Shown in pieces: positions 1 to 12,429 of a stretch of DNA of 64,000 nucleotides. Numbering within the stretch: the first letter of the stretch is position 1; each line of letters opens with the position of its first letter. The position numbers and the translations under genes were made by a program. This DNA comes from Uloborus plumipes (lineage: Eukaryota > Arthropoda > Arachnida > Araneae > Uloboridae): positions 62,001 to 126,000 of the forward strand of contig JAXGGA010001643.1 of the NCBI GenBank assembly GCA_038373865.1, read 5' to 3'. The notes under the pieces were generated by a model, which made no database searches, had not been told where the DNA came from, and was given only the letters and a program-made list of their open reading frames with translations.

Positions 1-340
1 GTTTTTGACTTATTTCATGCTAAAATGAAATATGTGAGCCTTGAAATAAAAATTCATTGTTTTAATTTTAATCTTTGTTGGAAAATGCTAATATTTAAAT
101 ACCATAAATTTTATCAATTTGTAACCTAAAGGCTCATGTCGATTAAAAAAATAGGCCTAATAATAGGCTAGATTCCTATAAAAGGGTCATTTTTTGACAA
201 AAAACTTGAATTTGAGTTTTTTAGATTTTTTAAAATTTTATGACCCACCTATGAGAATTCTAGGGCATCAAGGAACCTCTGTGTCAAGTTTGATGAAAAT
301 CTGACGAAAACTGGATTTGTATAGAGAACAAGTATCAAGC
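1..340 (-). repeat. Dispersed Helitron-like 5' region, fragment
   Basis: The stretch around 180-330, read on the minus strand, matches 28200-28370 on the plus strand. Both have a block ending in a GACACAGAGGTTCC-type motif, then AGAATTC and an A-rich tract. At 28167 the same repeat starts with TCTATATATATAAAAATGG, a usual arthropod Helitron 5' end. The first 170 bases are plain AT-rich sequence. No coding potential is seen. Confidence 0.5.
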
Positions 341-1005
341 ATTCACTCATTTTTATTGATATAGATAAAGCAAAATAAAAGCAACAGATAGTAAAAATTA
401 TAACAAAATCGAACCCTTACAAAAAACCGCGATCTCAAAAATGAATCCTTTTTGTGAAAGAGAATAACAATCGTGCTATTTTCAACACAAGAATGCTCAC
501 TGCGGAATTCCGTCTTGAGACGGAATGTCTTGCATTTATGCTCGAAAGTGTCATCATTAATAAAAACACATCCTAGAAACATAATATCTGATATTTATAT
601 AAATATTGCAATATTTTCTCTTTTAGTTGTAGATACCAAAGCAAAAGATGAATAAATAAAAACATTAGAAACCTGTCATTTGTCCGTCAAATCTCGTCAA
701 AGTTTTCATTAGTGATTCCTTGTCTCTTGAAAATACCTCTTTAAGAGACTGATTGTCCATTTCCTAAATAGGAGTAAAAAGTTAAAAAACAAAATTACAT
801 CAACAGCAAAAAAAAAAAAAAAAATCATAAAGTAAATTAGTTTGAATTTCACACAAGAAACTATATCATTACGATTCCGTTGAGAACATTTAATCAATCC
901 AAAATACTTTTTCAAACAAAATGAAATTATTTCATGATACAAAAACATTGTTAGAATTTTCAGAAATTAATATATAATGCATGCAGTGCTATAAAGATGT
1001 GGTCG
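341..1005. other. AT-rich stretch, nothing recognised
   Basis: Short overlapping ORFs on both strands are low-complexity (Phe/Ile/Lys-rich) and resemble no protein family. I see no terminal repeats or RNA gene. Confidence 0.6.
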
Positions 1006-1345
1006 TTAGTTACATTTCGCGATCAAAAATTTTGATTTGATGTCTAGATTCCCAACCCTAGGTGCCGAATTTACATTTCGTTTTGAAAGTCGAGCACTTT
1101 CAAGCACTTCAAGAGTTCTGAAGAGCGCTTTGCTTTTTTTTATCCAGACCAGAAGCCGTATGAACGACTGGTCCGGTACCCCAGAGGTATCCATTTACTT
1201 GAGGAACTTTGTGACCGCAACCCTTATTTAACATCGCCCAGCCACCATTATTGATGGTGGATTTTTTTGACCGGTTAGGTTTGAGCCCGGGACCTTCCGG
1301 TTTCGAGTCTAACGAATCGCCAATCGAGCGACAACGGCCCTACAC
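1006..1345 (-). repeat. tRNA-derived SINE
   Basis: Read on the minus strand, the head (1345 down to about 1275) is tRNA-like. It has a degenerate box A region (GCTCGATTGG) and a T-arm/box B region CCCGGGCTCAAACC after GGAAGGT. A body follows with a small hairpin (CCACCATCAATAATGGTGG) and a 3' end whose last 45 bases recur at 6050-6100 on the plus strand. Weak ORFs on both strands lie inside the repeat and are not genes. Confidence 0.7.
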
Positions 1346-1623
1346 TTTCAAGCACTGCTACACACCCATACTATCCTAGCCATTGAAATACTATTTTACT
1401 CAGAATAGGAATTTAGTTGTGATCAAGAATGTGCTGGGCTATTTTTACTGCAAAGGCTGATTAGGAATTTTTTTTTTTTTCATGTTATATCCAAGACAAA
1501 CTTATGTGTTCTAGGATATATTTATCAATTTCCTTGTCCTTTCTACTTTCAGGTATTCTAGTTGCTATAGTGTGCCAGGAAGGAGCCTGATAACATTTTA
1601 AAAAATTTATTGAATTGTGTAGC
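1346..1623. other. AT-rich stretch, nothing recognised
   Basis: No open frame of note, no terminal repeats and no RNA fold that I recognise. Confidence 0.6.
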
Positions 1624-2264
1624 ATAGTAAAACCTCTCTTTTTAAGTCCTCACAATTTTGGTCGCTTAGAGAGGATGGCCTCTTTAAAGGGTTTTAATTA
1701 TTATTGCCAGATAATTTCTATAATATCAAACACATTATCTATAAGTAGCACTAAAAAAATAGCCTGAATTTTCTTTTACAGCTTTAAAAATGTCTCCAAA
1801 TTTGCAGAACTCAACTGTAAGTTAACTTGTCAAATATAAAAAATTTTAACAGTTTACGGTGACCTCTCTTCGGATCTTCTCAGTCGGCACTGTAATTATC
1901 AAACTATTCCACAGCTGTTTCGTGATGCAAAAATTTCGAACCCTATAGTATCAACTATCTCCATGATTTATTGTTCTCCAACTCGCACAGAACTTTTATT
2001 GAGCTGCTTGAGATTCATGAAAACTCTTTGATATTGCTGACCAACAAATGAACAAGACTGAATGACATTTTTACTTCAAAATTATCGTATTTCACTAACA
2101 GCCCATAAGAAATTTCTAAGCTGGTCATGAGCAAAAAGGCTAAAGATTAGAAACAGGAAGCAAATAGATTTTACTGAAAAATTGAATGGCTGAACACACT
2201 TGGCAGCCATTCAGAGGAGTCAAGTTGCTACTGATTGGGGGAACTCATGTCCTGATAAATTGGA
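1624..2264. repeat. Diverged pogo/Tigger-like non-autonomous element (AGTAAAACCTCTC family)
   Basis: It starts with AGTAAAACCTCTC and shares scattered blocks in the same order with 52595-53240. Examples are CTTTAAAGGGTTTTAATTA, TAATTTCTATAA, a CTCAGTCGGC block and GACAGGAAGCAAA. Such ends are usual for pogo/Tigger-type MITEs; that placement is inference. Its 3' part is interrupted by the 2269-3890 element. Confidence 0.5.
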
Positions 2265-2268
2265 TGTA

Positions 2269-3890
2269 AGGGTGAATATCAGGAAAAGTGCCAATTTGAC
2301 CATGGAAAATTTCAATTTTTAAAGATACTCAGAAAATTAAATTAATTGGGTATTTCAAATACACATTAGTAACAATATTTTTTAAAAATTCGGGGCATGG
2401 TCAAAGTGAACATTTACCCCCCTTTTAGGGGGGTTGTCTTTGAGCGTTACCGGCATGATGAGAATGCTACCGAACTGACAAATATTACAGATTTTACACT
2501 TAGTGTACAAAAGTAAACACCTTCACTTCCTTTTATGTTCAAAAAATAAAATAATTATTACTTAGAATATAATAATATTTTTCAGAGCCTGAACGCTTTT
2601 TTAGCTTTATAAATAAAAATTAGAGACTAATTGAAAATTAGTTAAAGTCTAAATAAGTGCGACAAAGTTTTTTTTTGAAACAGATAAAGAGGTTAATAGT
2701 TTAAAAATGAAAATAAAATAAAATTCTTAACACAATCTTAAAAAATGAAATTAGATCAAGACAGTCAGAGTTTTGCAGGGGGAGGGAAATTTTTCACTAA
2801 ACTGTTCGTAAGTTTTTCCATTTTTAAAACAAAATTATATTTTTTGGGTGCAGTAGTTAGGAACGAAGGTCGGAATATTGATGTAAAAGAAAAGAGGGTG
2901 AAAAAAAGGCAATTATTTTTGTTTGAAAACTCAAATTTTTGCAGAAAAATTTTTTGAAGCATTTAAAAAAACAATGAATAAACTGCTAAAATGGGAAAAT
3001 TTGGCAGGAAACACGATGCACTTGAATCTACCTTTGTACTTTAAAACTCAACAAACTCATAACTCGAAGGAAAAGCATCGGTAACGCACGCTTCAATTTC
3101 GTAACAAATACCTTCTACTTTGGCGCTGCCGACATGACCGCTGCCGACATGAACAAATTTCTCGCAATATGATATCTGAACGTCCCTAATTAAAGATTCG
3201 AAAATAAAAAACACCTTATTATGTCCATGACAATAGGTTTTCTTTTCCATTATGTAAAAAATAAATTGAAAAATTACTTTATTTTGTGTTTTTAAATTCC
3301 GCTGCCGACATGACACTTCATTTGGTAGAAACAGAAAAGGCAAGATTGAAAAAATCTTACCTGTAATTCAATGCAGCCGAAGTGAAAATTTTTCTATCGG
3401 AACTGAAACATCACATGTTAGAGCTTCACCCAGCGTAATTTTTTTGGCGACAAAAAAATGTTTTGTCTAGATTTTTATCAATCCGGAAGTTGGCTCACTG
3501 TCATGTTATGAAAACTTGTGACAAGCAGAAATTGCTTTTTTTTTATCGATCTAAATTCATTTTATCTAAAACACAAGAGTTAATCGTCATAGACGAATAT
3601 AAAACACGTTATTTCCTTTTGTATTTGTTTTCTGCTGCGATGTTTTTATAATCCACAGGATTTTTTTTGAACTTTGCGATTCGAATGTGTGGACGCGCTG
3701 CCGACATGATATTGAGGCAATAAAAAGGGTCCTATTGTCACAAATTAAAGTAAAACCTGAAAATTTTGTCATGGATTGTATGTGCGACGCAGTTTACTGT
3801 ATGGAAAAAGAAAAATTTTTGGTTTTTATTTGGAAGTACTTGAGAAATTCATTTGTGACTTAAATTAGCACTTTTCCTGATATTCACCCT
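2269..3890. mobile_element. Non-autonomous DNA transposon, AGGGTGAATATC terminal repeats, TGTA target duplication
   Basis: The ends are inverted copies of AGGGTGAATATCAGGAAAAG, continuing a few bases further. They are flanked by TGTA at 2265-2268 and 3891-3894. The 1622 bp interior has no transposase. It carries repeated GCTGCCGACATGA motifs near 3126, 3140, 3300 and 3699. The right end recurs, diverged, at 43190-43434. The superfamily is uncertain; a 4 bp duplication fits several DNA transposon groups. Confidence 0.75.
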
Positions 3891-3894
3891 TGTA

Positions 3895-6157
3895 TGATCT
3901 GAAATCTTAATAAAATACTTCTATCATTACGATGCCCAGTTTGGGAAACTCCTAGCTTAGCGCAAGGCATAACATTGGATTACTTTGAATGTTACAATTG
4001 CTTGCATTAATGTAGCAGAAAAATTGTTCATTACCAATTAACCCTGTCAATTCTTAGTTTAGAACTGACATTAAAACAACTTGCTTTTATCAATTAAGAA
4101 AAATAAAAGATGAGAAAAACATTCATTTTTTATTTATTTATCTTTAAGTTCACGCGATGTTGTTGGCAACGATATCCTAAGTTTTAATTAATTAAATTAT
4201 TGATGTTTATTGATTTATTACAGCAGTAAAAAAGTTTAAATTTCACTTACTTTTTACTCTGCAAAAAAACCTGACTCTTGTGTTTGATTGGCGTTTATTT
4301 TTTTTTCTGAGGGGGGGAGGGTAATCTTGTCCTGATTTAATTAAAGCCCGTATAGACTTAATTAAAGCTCAAAGTATAGTTATGGGTTACGTGCAGATCG
4401 AGAATGAAAGAGGCACTTTTTAAATTGGATTCGAAAAAATTCCCAGACTAAAAAAAATGTGCCCCTTTCATTCTCGGTGTTCGATATGCATATGGCACGA
4501 GTGAAATAAAAGTGCAATATTATTTGTTTACAGCATCATTGTACTGCAGTCAATAATCAGGCAAATGTTAGGGGGGGGGGAGTTCATGGTTCAGACTGCG
4601 ATACTGTATCTTTTTCGGACTAAGGAGGACTCAAAAGGATTTTCAATGTCCCCTCTTTATTCTGCTTTAGCGAATAGCAAATTTTACTAGTAAGGGTTAT
4701 CCTCTGTTTTCTATGTTTACCATGTCCTTAGGAAAACAATTAAACATATTCAAATTTAAAATGCTTTCTGATCCGTGGAGTTCATTTTATACGAGGTCGG
4801 CAATCAGGGTCGTGTTTTTTTTTTTTTAAATTTAATCTTAGTACTTGTAATAATGTAATTGAATTAAACAATTCAATTACATCACTGTTCCAATTGTTCG
4901 TGTCCAATTGTGATGGAAAGAAAGTGCTTTTTCTCATTTTGTCCAATGTCTGCCGCCACCCAAAAGTGGAGAAAATACCAACTCCGTGAATTTGATTGCA
5001 CAATTCAAGAGGGCCCCACAGATGGCTCAGACTTACTGTCCTAAAAGTTATTGAACCCTAATTTAATGACTCAAGAATCTTATTCCACAACACTGAGATA
5101 AACGATTTTTTTTTTTTTTTTCGTGTTTACCAATTTGTGAATTGAATTGAAGGAAACCAGGAAAACTCGTACAGAACTATTCTAGGCAACATGTTCAGGG
5201 CCACCTGGAGCCAAGTCAAGCTTCGTATCAGTTTGGTCGGCGCGTCCCCTACCCCTCTCCGAGTCCGCGCTCCGTTCCGAGCCCCTAGTTTCTGACTAGG
5301 TTGGCATGGCCTTTTCTCGGCTCTGAACATGTCACAACGTATAAAAGCGCATTCATTGTCTTCGAATTAGTATTAGATAAACTTTTTTTTAAAGAAACTA
5401 CGTTTGCAATTTAAAAACATCATCTGATTTGTGCAATGAAACACTAAGTATGGAACAAGGATATATTTTCATTTGAAAGCACTGATGGCGATAGGGACAG
5501 CATTAAATTTAAGAATTTAAATTTATCCGCCATGATGATGCCTTGGATACGTTTCAGGGAGTTAAAATGAGTAATCTATGTGCCATTTTAAATGAATCGA
5601 ATCGAATGTACGTGTATACGTATCATCATACAGTGATGTAATTGTGGGAAAAAAGTTTGGAGGAACTTACCTTGCTGCGACCCACCAAAAGAAATGGCGG
5701 TTTGAAACCCATCTACTTTATATTTGCTTTACTTTTACAATACCCCCCCCCCTCCAACTACAGCAGAGAGAAGATTTTTAAAAGTCTTTCGGAAATAGAA
5801 ATGCTACATATTGGCATTTGCATTATTTACAAAAAATAATAATCATAACTAAACTATATAGAAGAAAAGGATTTTTTTCAAAAACAAAATTGATTACATA
5901 TTGAAATTTACTTTAAAAAATGTCTTCTTTTCGCGTCTTTCGAGGGTTTCAATCACGATAGGTCAGGAAAGAAAAGCTTTGATGCGATCCAGAAATTTAC
6001 GCGTCAAACTTGGAACCTTGCTTTGGAAATTAATAATTCAGTGCTTTGGAAATCTAGGCATCAAATTAAAATTTGTAATTTCAAAATGCGACTAATGACC
6101 GCTCATTTCTGACTCTAATTGGGAAATGATCCTAATATTTGTAGTAGCCAATTATTT
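3895..6157. other. Mostly unassigned AT-rich DNA with a hairpin and a GC-rich block
   Basis: No supportable gene. It holds an imperfect hairpin at 4399-4476 (18 bp arms with one mismatch, about 42 base loop) and a GC-rich block at 5205-5340 ending in TATAAAAG at 5340-5347. A SINE 3' tail matching the minus-strand end of 1006-1345 lies at about 6050-6100 (+). G runs occur near 4311 and 4571. Confidence 0.5.
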
Positions 6158-6161
6158 ATAT

Positions 6162-8502
6162 GGGTCATTCCATGCCAAGTGTACGAGGCGTCCCCACTCG
6201 ACCCCCTCCGATTTTGATGAAAATTTTTTTGGATGTACATATAAGACTTGCAAGAAGCCATACCAAATTATAGCTCCATAAGCCTTATGGTTTAGCCAAT
6301 AAAAATTATTTTACAAAGGCCTCTTTTTCGTGTCTTGAAAAAATGACCAAATCGTCAAGTTTGTGCTTTTATTGCCCGCGACCTAAGACAATTATCAAGC
6401 TCAAATTTGATGATTATGATCACTGTTTAGGGTAGAATAGCCTACCGGAGCAACAAAAGCTCCATGCACTGCAGATTTTTTGCAATTTGCTGCCAAAGTT
6501 GGTAAAATATCGTATTTTGGCAAAATTTTACCATACGTTATCAGCTTGTATCTACTGAAAGAATAAATTTCTGAAGCTAATTCTTTCCTCGTTTGTAGCC
6601 TGATAGTTCTTCCGAAAGGTGTGTAAGTGGCATCTTGATAGCTCAAATAATTGCTGAATTATGCGAGTTCAAATTCCAGTTAAATTTCTTTTTTCTCAAT
6701 TTTGTCTCAATTTCAAAGGGCAATATCTCAAAAGGGTCATCTTGAATTTCAATTTTCTTTACATCATTTAAAAGAACACACTTTTCTTAACCAAAAAACG
6801 TTATTTTTATTCTTGAGACAAACCAGTTTCAAGGAGATATTGCAGATCAAAAATGTGTACGTCATTCAACGTGAAATCAAAGAAAAAAAAGACATAGACC
6901 TCAAAAGTTGACGTCAATTTGTTTTATTAAAATTTACAGGAGCTATTGTACTTATGTTCTGATGAAAAAACCCTTTTTTAGATATTTTTGAACTTTAGTT
7001 TTTGTGTGCGCATCCGTAAAAAATCAAGAAATGGCAAAAATAAAGTTTCGTTTTTAACAAAAGTAATTACCTTCTTATAGCTGCTATAAGATCTTGAGTC
7101 TTTTCCTATGTGTTATTTTAAACTCTTGAAACAGAATTTCGGATGATATGTCACTTGGCAAAGTTGTAGGACAGTAATGTTTCAAGGTCATACAAAGCAT
7201 TTTCCCATTTTTCATCATTTTTGTTTATGGGCTAATTGCAATCATAGGCTGAATATCTAAACACATCCTCGGCAGTATAAAGAATGGATTTTTATTACTA
7301 CTTATCATATTTTTAATTACTATTGTTATCATTTACATGGTGGAAATAATTGCAATATTCAACTCTATCGAAAACTTTCGTTATCGCTTTTTAGAATAAT
7401 GGCTTTGCAGTCCCATTATACATATTTTTTATCACGTACACACCTTATTAACTGTTTTATTTATTATTTATCTCATTTATTAATTATTTTTATTTTTATT
7501 TTTTTGAAAAAAGAAACAATGCTTTTTATGAATTTAAAATATTAATGACACCTTGCTAAATGACATATGATCCGAAATTCTGTTTCAAGAGATTAAAAAT
7601 AAGACATAGGAAAAGACTCAAGCTCTTATAGCAGCAATACGAAGATAATTATTTTTGTTAAAAATGAAACTTCATCTTTTGCCATTTCTTGAGTTTTTAC
7701 GGATGCGCACACAAAAACTAAAGTTCAAAAACATCTAAAAAAGGGTTTTTCATCAGAATATAAGTACAATAGCTCCTGTAAATTTTAATAGAACAAATTG
7801 ACATCAACTTTTGATGTCTATGTCTTTTTTCTTTGATTTCACGTTGAATGACGTGCATATTTTTGAGTAAAAGTGTGTTCTTTCCAATGATGTAATGAAA
7901 ATTGAAATTCAAGATGACCCTTTTGAGATATTGCCCTTTGAAACTGAGACAAAATTGAGAAAATAGAAATTTGACTGGAATTTCAACTCGCATAATTCAG
8001 CAATTATTTGAGCTATCAAGATGCCACTTGCACACCTTTCGGAAGAACTATCAGGCTACAAACGAGGAAAGAATTAGCTTCAGATAGTCATTCTCTCGGC
8101 AGATACAAGCTGATAACCTATGGTCAAAATTTGCGTAAATACGATTTTTTACCAACTTTGGCAGCAAATTGCAAAAAAAAATTATTGTATGGAGCTTTTG
8201 TTACACAAGTAGGCTATTCTACCCTAAACAGTAATCAGAATCACCGCATTTGAGCCTGATAATCGTCTTAGGTCGCGAGCAATAAAAGCACAAACTTGAC
8301 GATTTGGTCAATGTTATCAAGAAACGAAAAAGAGGCCTTTGTAAAATAATTTTTATTGGCTAAACCATAAGGCCTATGGAGCTATAATTTGGTATGGTTT
8401 CATGCAAGTCTTATATGTACATCCAAAAAAAATTTCATCGAAATCGGAGGGGGTCGAGTGGGGATTTTTTCGAAATTTGTAACACTTGACATGGAATGAC
8501 CC
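6162..8502. mobile_element. Foldback element with about 1 kb inverted arms
   Basis: The arms 6162-about 7165 and about 7550-8502 are inverted copies around a roughly 385 bp AT-rich centre. Ends are GGGTCATTCCATG and its complement, flanked by ATAT on both sides (6158-6161, 8503-8506); being palindromic, ATAT could instead belong to the ends. Mirror-image 81-codon frames at 6401-6646 (-) and 8008-8253 (+) are arm copies, not genes. The same terminal motif occurs at 28803 and 34576. Confidence 0.8.
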
Positions 8503-8843
8503 ATATTTATTCCGCGAGTGGATTTATTCAAGTGGCGATCTTGATGTTTAGAAAAAGGGCATTTTCAGTTATAAAATTTTAATTCCGTGTCTGTGTAAGC
8601 TTAAAATCTGGCAAGCTGTGTTTCAAATCACTGGTAGGATTTTCATTTTTCATCATTTTTTTTTTTTAATTTACGAATGTATTTATTTGATAGAATTTAA
8701 TAGTTACTTCATAAAATTTAGTGAGATTATGTTGGTTACTTATTTTGCTTTTCTCCCCCTTTTCTAAACTGATCATAATGCACAAATAATTCCATTATTT
8801 AGTAAATTTAATGAAAGAAATGAATCAGCTTTACGTACAACAA
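8503..8843. other. AT-rich stretch, nothing recognised
   Basis: Plain AT-rich DNA between the foldback element and the first Helentron-like end. No ORF or repeat assigned. Confidence 0.6.
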
Positions 8844-10748
8844 CAAGAAGTTCTGTCAAGAACTAAACGAGCCTACTTTCCCGTACATCGACATCGGCAT
8901 TCTAGCATCTGATCATTATTCTCTTGATTATCTAAGACTAAAAATTATGTCAAACATACCTTTTTAGCCTACTTTCCCGTTAAAAATAAAAGAAAGACGA
9001 AAAAAATATTAAAAGTAGCTTAATGCATCTAAAAAATATCGCCAAGTCCAAAAAATATCGCCAAGTTAAAAAAATATCGCCAAGTCCAAAAAATATCGCC
9101 AAGTTAAAAAAATAAAAAGGTAAAATGAATATCGAAAAATTAAAAATTTGAAAGTAGGGTATTGAGATGGGGAATTTGTGTGTCGGTCGGTCGGTCGGTC
9201 GGTCGGTCGGTCGGTCGGTCGGTCTGTCTGTCCCCCCCTAATAACTTTTGAATGAACATTCCGATTTGGACAAACTTTTTTTTGTTGGAAAGATCTCGGC
9301 GAGTACAGCTCATTCCCATATTTGATTTTTTTATTTGAACAATTTTTGGTTCAAATTTGAGCCGTTCAAAAAACCGGTCCCGCGATACTAACTTTTTAAT
9401 GAACAGTCCGATTTGAACAAACTTTTTTTTGTTGAAAAGAACTTTTCAAGGGTACTTCATTCCCGTATTTACATTTCCGATTTGAACAATTTTTCGTTCA
9501 ACATTGAACCGCTCAATCAAGCTGTCACCCCTAATAACTTTTGAATGAACAGTCCGATTTAAACAAACTTTTTTTTTGTTTGAAGCATCTCGGCAAGGAT
9601 ACTTTATTACCGTATTTAAATTTTCAATTTGAACACTTTTGGTTCAACATTGAACCGTTTAAGTAACCTTTCTCCACCTAATAACTTTTGAGTGAACCGT
9701 CCGAATGGAATAAATTTTTTTTTGTTCGAAAGATCTCAGCGAGTGCAGCTCATTCCCATATTTGATTTTTCAATTTGGACAATTTTTGGTTCAACTTTGA
9801 ACAGTTCAAACAACCGGTCCCGCGATGCTAACTTTTGAGTGAACAATCCGATTTGAACAAACTTTTTTTTGTTCGAAAGATCTTTTCAAGGATACTTCAT
9901 TCCCGTATCTACATTTTCGATTTGAATAATTTTTCGTTCAACATTGAACCGTTCAATCAAGCTGTCACCCCTAATATCTTTTGAGTGAACAGTCCGATTT
10001 AAATAAACTTTTTTTTTTGTTCGAAGGATCTCAGCAAGGATACTTCATTACCGTATTTAAATTTTCAATTTGAACACTTTTTCGTTCAACCTTGAACCGT
10101 TCAAGCAACCTTTCCCCACCTAATAACTTTTGAGTGACCCGTCCGAATGGAATAAACTTTTTTTTGTTTGAAAGATCTCGGAGAGGCTTTCCCATACATT
10201 CCCATATTTCGCTTTTTGATTTGAACCATTTTTCGTTCAATATTGAACCGTTCAGAAAAAAAAATTAACATTAGCGTCTACGGGGAATTTAAGTTGAATG
10301 TTGATCCTGAACTTAAAGTCGGATTTCCTTCAAACTAACTTTGTAAGAAAATGGTTTTGATAAATAATGTTTGTAACGTACTTTTTTGAGTAATCTTCTG
10401 TGAGGACTCTGATTCCGACTCCGACTCCGCAAACATGGCGGAAATGCAGGCTCAGAAAAAAAATTACTGACTGTGCAGACGATTTTTTGTTTATTTATTC
10501 ATTTGTTTTATTTTATTTATTATTATTATTTATTTATTTTTTTTGGCAGACGATGTTTTTTTTGTAACAAAAATTTTTCATTCACGAGAACATTTTATTC
10601 TTTATTTATATTTAACAACTGGCAACAGATTAAAAGTGAAATTCGAGACATTTTATTAATGGACGAGTTTTTTTTTCTTTTTTTTTCTTTCTTTGATAAA
10701 ATGTGCTTTGATGCTCTTTGTACTTTTATTTATTTATTTATTTATTTA

Positions 10749-10779
<31 letters not shown>

Positions 10780-12073
10780 GAAAACGATGGAGGATTTTTT
10801 CTACGGAGGAACTGTAACAGTTACACTCTTTAAAAGGTGCGACAAAACTTTATTTATTCGTTAATTCTTTTTAAGTGTCTATTTCATCTGATGAAAGGGG
10901 TATATTTTGCTTTTCAAAATCAGCTCTAAGTGCTAAAAAGGTATGTTTGACATAATTTTAAGTCTCAGATAATCAAGAGAATAATGATCAGATGCGAGAA
11001 TGCCGATGTCGATATACGGGAAAGTAGGCTCGTTTAGTTCTTGACAGAACTTCTTGTTAGCACTTGAAGCTGATTTCTAAAAGCAAAATATACCCATCTC
11101 ATCAGATGAAATAGACACATAAAAAGTAAATAAATGAATAAATAAAGTTTTGTCGCACCTTTTAAAGAATGTAACTGTTACAGTTCTTCCGTAGAAAAAT
11201 TTCTCAATTGTTTTCAAAAAAAAAATTAAAAGTACAAAGTACATCATAACACATTTTATCAAAGAAAAAAAAAAAAAAAAAAACTCGTCCGTTGATAAAA
11301 TGTCTCGAATTTCACTTTTAATCCGTTGTCAGTTGTTAAATATAAATAAAGAATAAAATGCCCTCGTGAATGAAACATTTTTGTTACAAAAAAAATCGTC
11401 TGCCAAAAATAATAATAATAATAATAATAAATTCAATAAAACAAATGAATAAATAAACAAAAAATCGTCTGCACAGTCAGTCATTTTTTTTCGGACTGTT
11501 TACTCAAAAGTTATTAGGGGTGACAGCTTGCTTGAGCGGTTCAATGTTGAACGAAAAATTGTTCAAATCGGAAATGTAAATACGGGAATGAAGTATCCTT
11601 GAAAAGTTCTTTCCAACAAAAAAAAGTTTGTTCAAATCGGACTGTTCATTAAAAAGTTAGTATCGCGGGACCGGCTGTTTGAACGGCTCAAATTTGAACC
11701 AAAAATTGTTCAAATCAAAAAATCAAATATGGGAATGAGCTGTACTCGCCGAGATCTTTCCAACAAAAAAAAGTTTGTCCAAATCGGACTGTTCATTCAA
11801 AAGTTATTAGGGGGGGACAGACAGACCGACCGACCGACCGACCGACCGACACACAAATTCCCCATCTCAATACCCTACTTTCAAATTTTTAATTTTTCGA
11901 TATTCATTTTACCTTTTTATTTTTTTCACTTGGCGATATTTTTTTTTTGACTTGGCGATATTTTTTAGCTTGGCGATATTTTTTGGACTTGGCGATATTT
12001 TTTAGATGCATTAAGCTACTTTTAATACTTTTTTCGTCTTTCTTTTATTTTTAACGGGAAAGTAGGCTAAAAA
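8844..12073 (-). mobile_element. Helentron-like (HINE) element, minus orientation, split by a second copy
   Basis: The 3' terminal piece (8844-8967) and the remainder (11061-12073) are halves of one minus-strand copy, about 1.14 kb when rejoined. The split falls inside the conserved subterminal block AAAAAGGTATGTTTGACAT. Landmarks in the second half, read on minus, are AGCCTACTTTCCCGT at the 5' end (about 12068), the TATCGCCAAGT array, the GTCG microsatellite at 11817-11850 and about 2.5 units of the 145 bp repeat. Confidence 0.75.
8966..11056 (+). mobile_element. Helentron-like (HINE) element with expanded internal arrays
   Basis: It begins AGCCTACTTTCCCGT. Near the 3' end it has the inverted copy ACGGGAAAGTAGGCT about 25 bases from the terminus, followed by the small hairpin GTTCTTGACAGAAC and TTCTTG. 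Such asymmetric inverted repeats plus a terminal hairpin are known for Helentrons and DINE-1/HINE elements, as is an internal GTCY microsatellite. Inside are a TATCGCCAAGT array (9034-9110), a GTCG array (9182-9230) and seven units of a 143-149 bp repeat (about 9236-10255). TTAG flanks both ends (8964-8967, 11057-11060). No helicase gene is present. Confidence 0.75.
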
Positions 12074-12429
12074 CTGAATAATTTTATATGGCGTTCATTT
12101 TTAAGGAAACCATCAATATGTAATCATGTAATTTATGTGTTCATTATTCTCAAATTTTCATTCATTTGTTGATTTTAAGAAAAAAATGTCTGTGCGTGGA
12201 AACATATTTCCAAATAAAATCAGATATCTGTTGAAATGTACAAGCATTAATAGGTGCGAGTAAAATCACAGGGACGAATTCCACAAAGTAAAATGGCAAA
12301 TTAAGCCAACTTAACTGCCTTCTTCTTTCAATTCAAAATTCAACAAGGGAGAGGCAGCTCTGATTTTCGCCTGAAGCTTCAGATTGCTATTCACAATAGG
12401 GGTTCTTTCTCCCCTAAAGTGACGGGGAC
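12074..12429. other. Unassigned stretch upstream of the hAT remnant
   Basis: AT-rich sequence; the upstream part of the hAT transposase is not recognisable here. Confidence 0.5.

Noticed and set aside
1006..1231. Short overlapping ORFs on both strands as genes
   Set aside because: Contained in a SINE; the end of the minus frame matches the end of the frame at 5901-6095 only because both contain the SINE tail.
6401..8253. Two matching 81-residue frames, 6401-6646 (-) and 8008-8253 (+), as a conserved small gene
   Set aside because: They sit symmetrically in the arms of a foldback element and differ at about 19 of 81 residues, too many for a protein under constraint in near-identical arms.
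9034..9110. CRISPR-like array of TATCGCCAAGT units
   Set aside because: Units are contiguous 17-19 bp tandem repeats without spacers, in eukaryotic mobile DNA.
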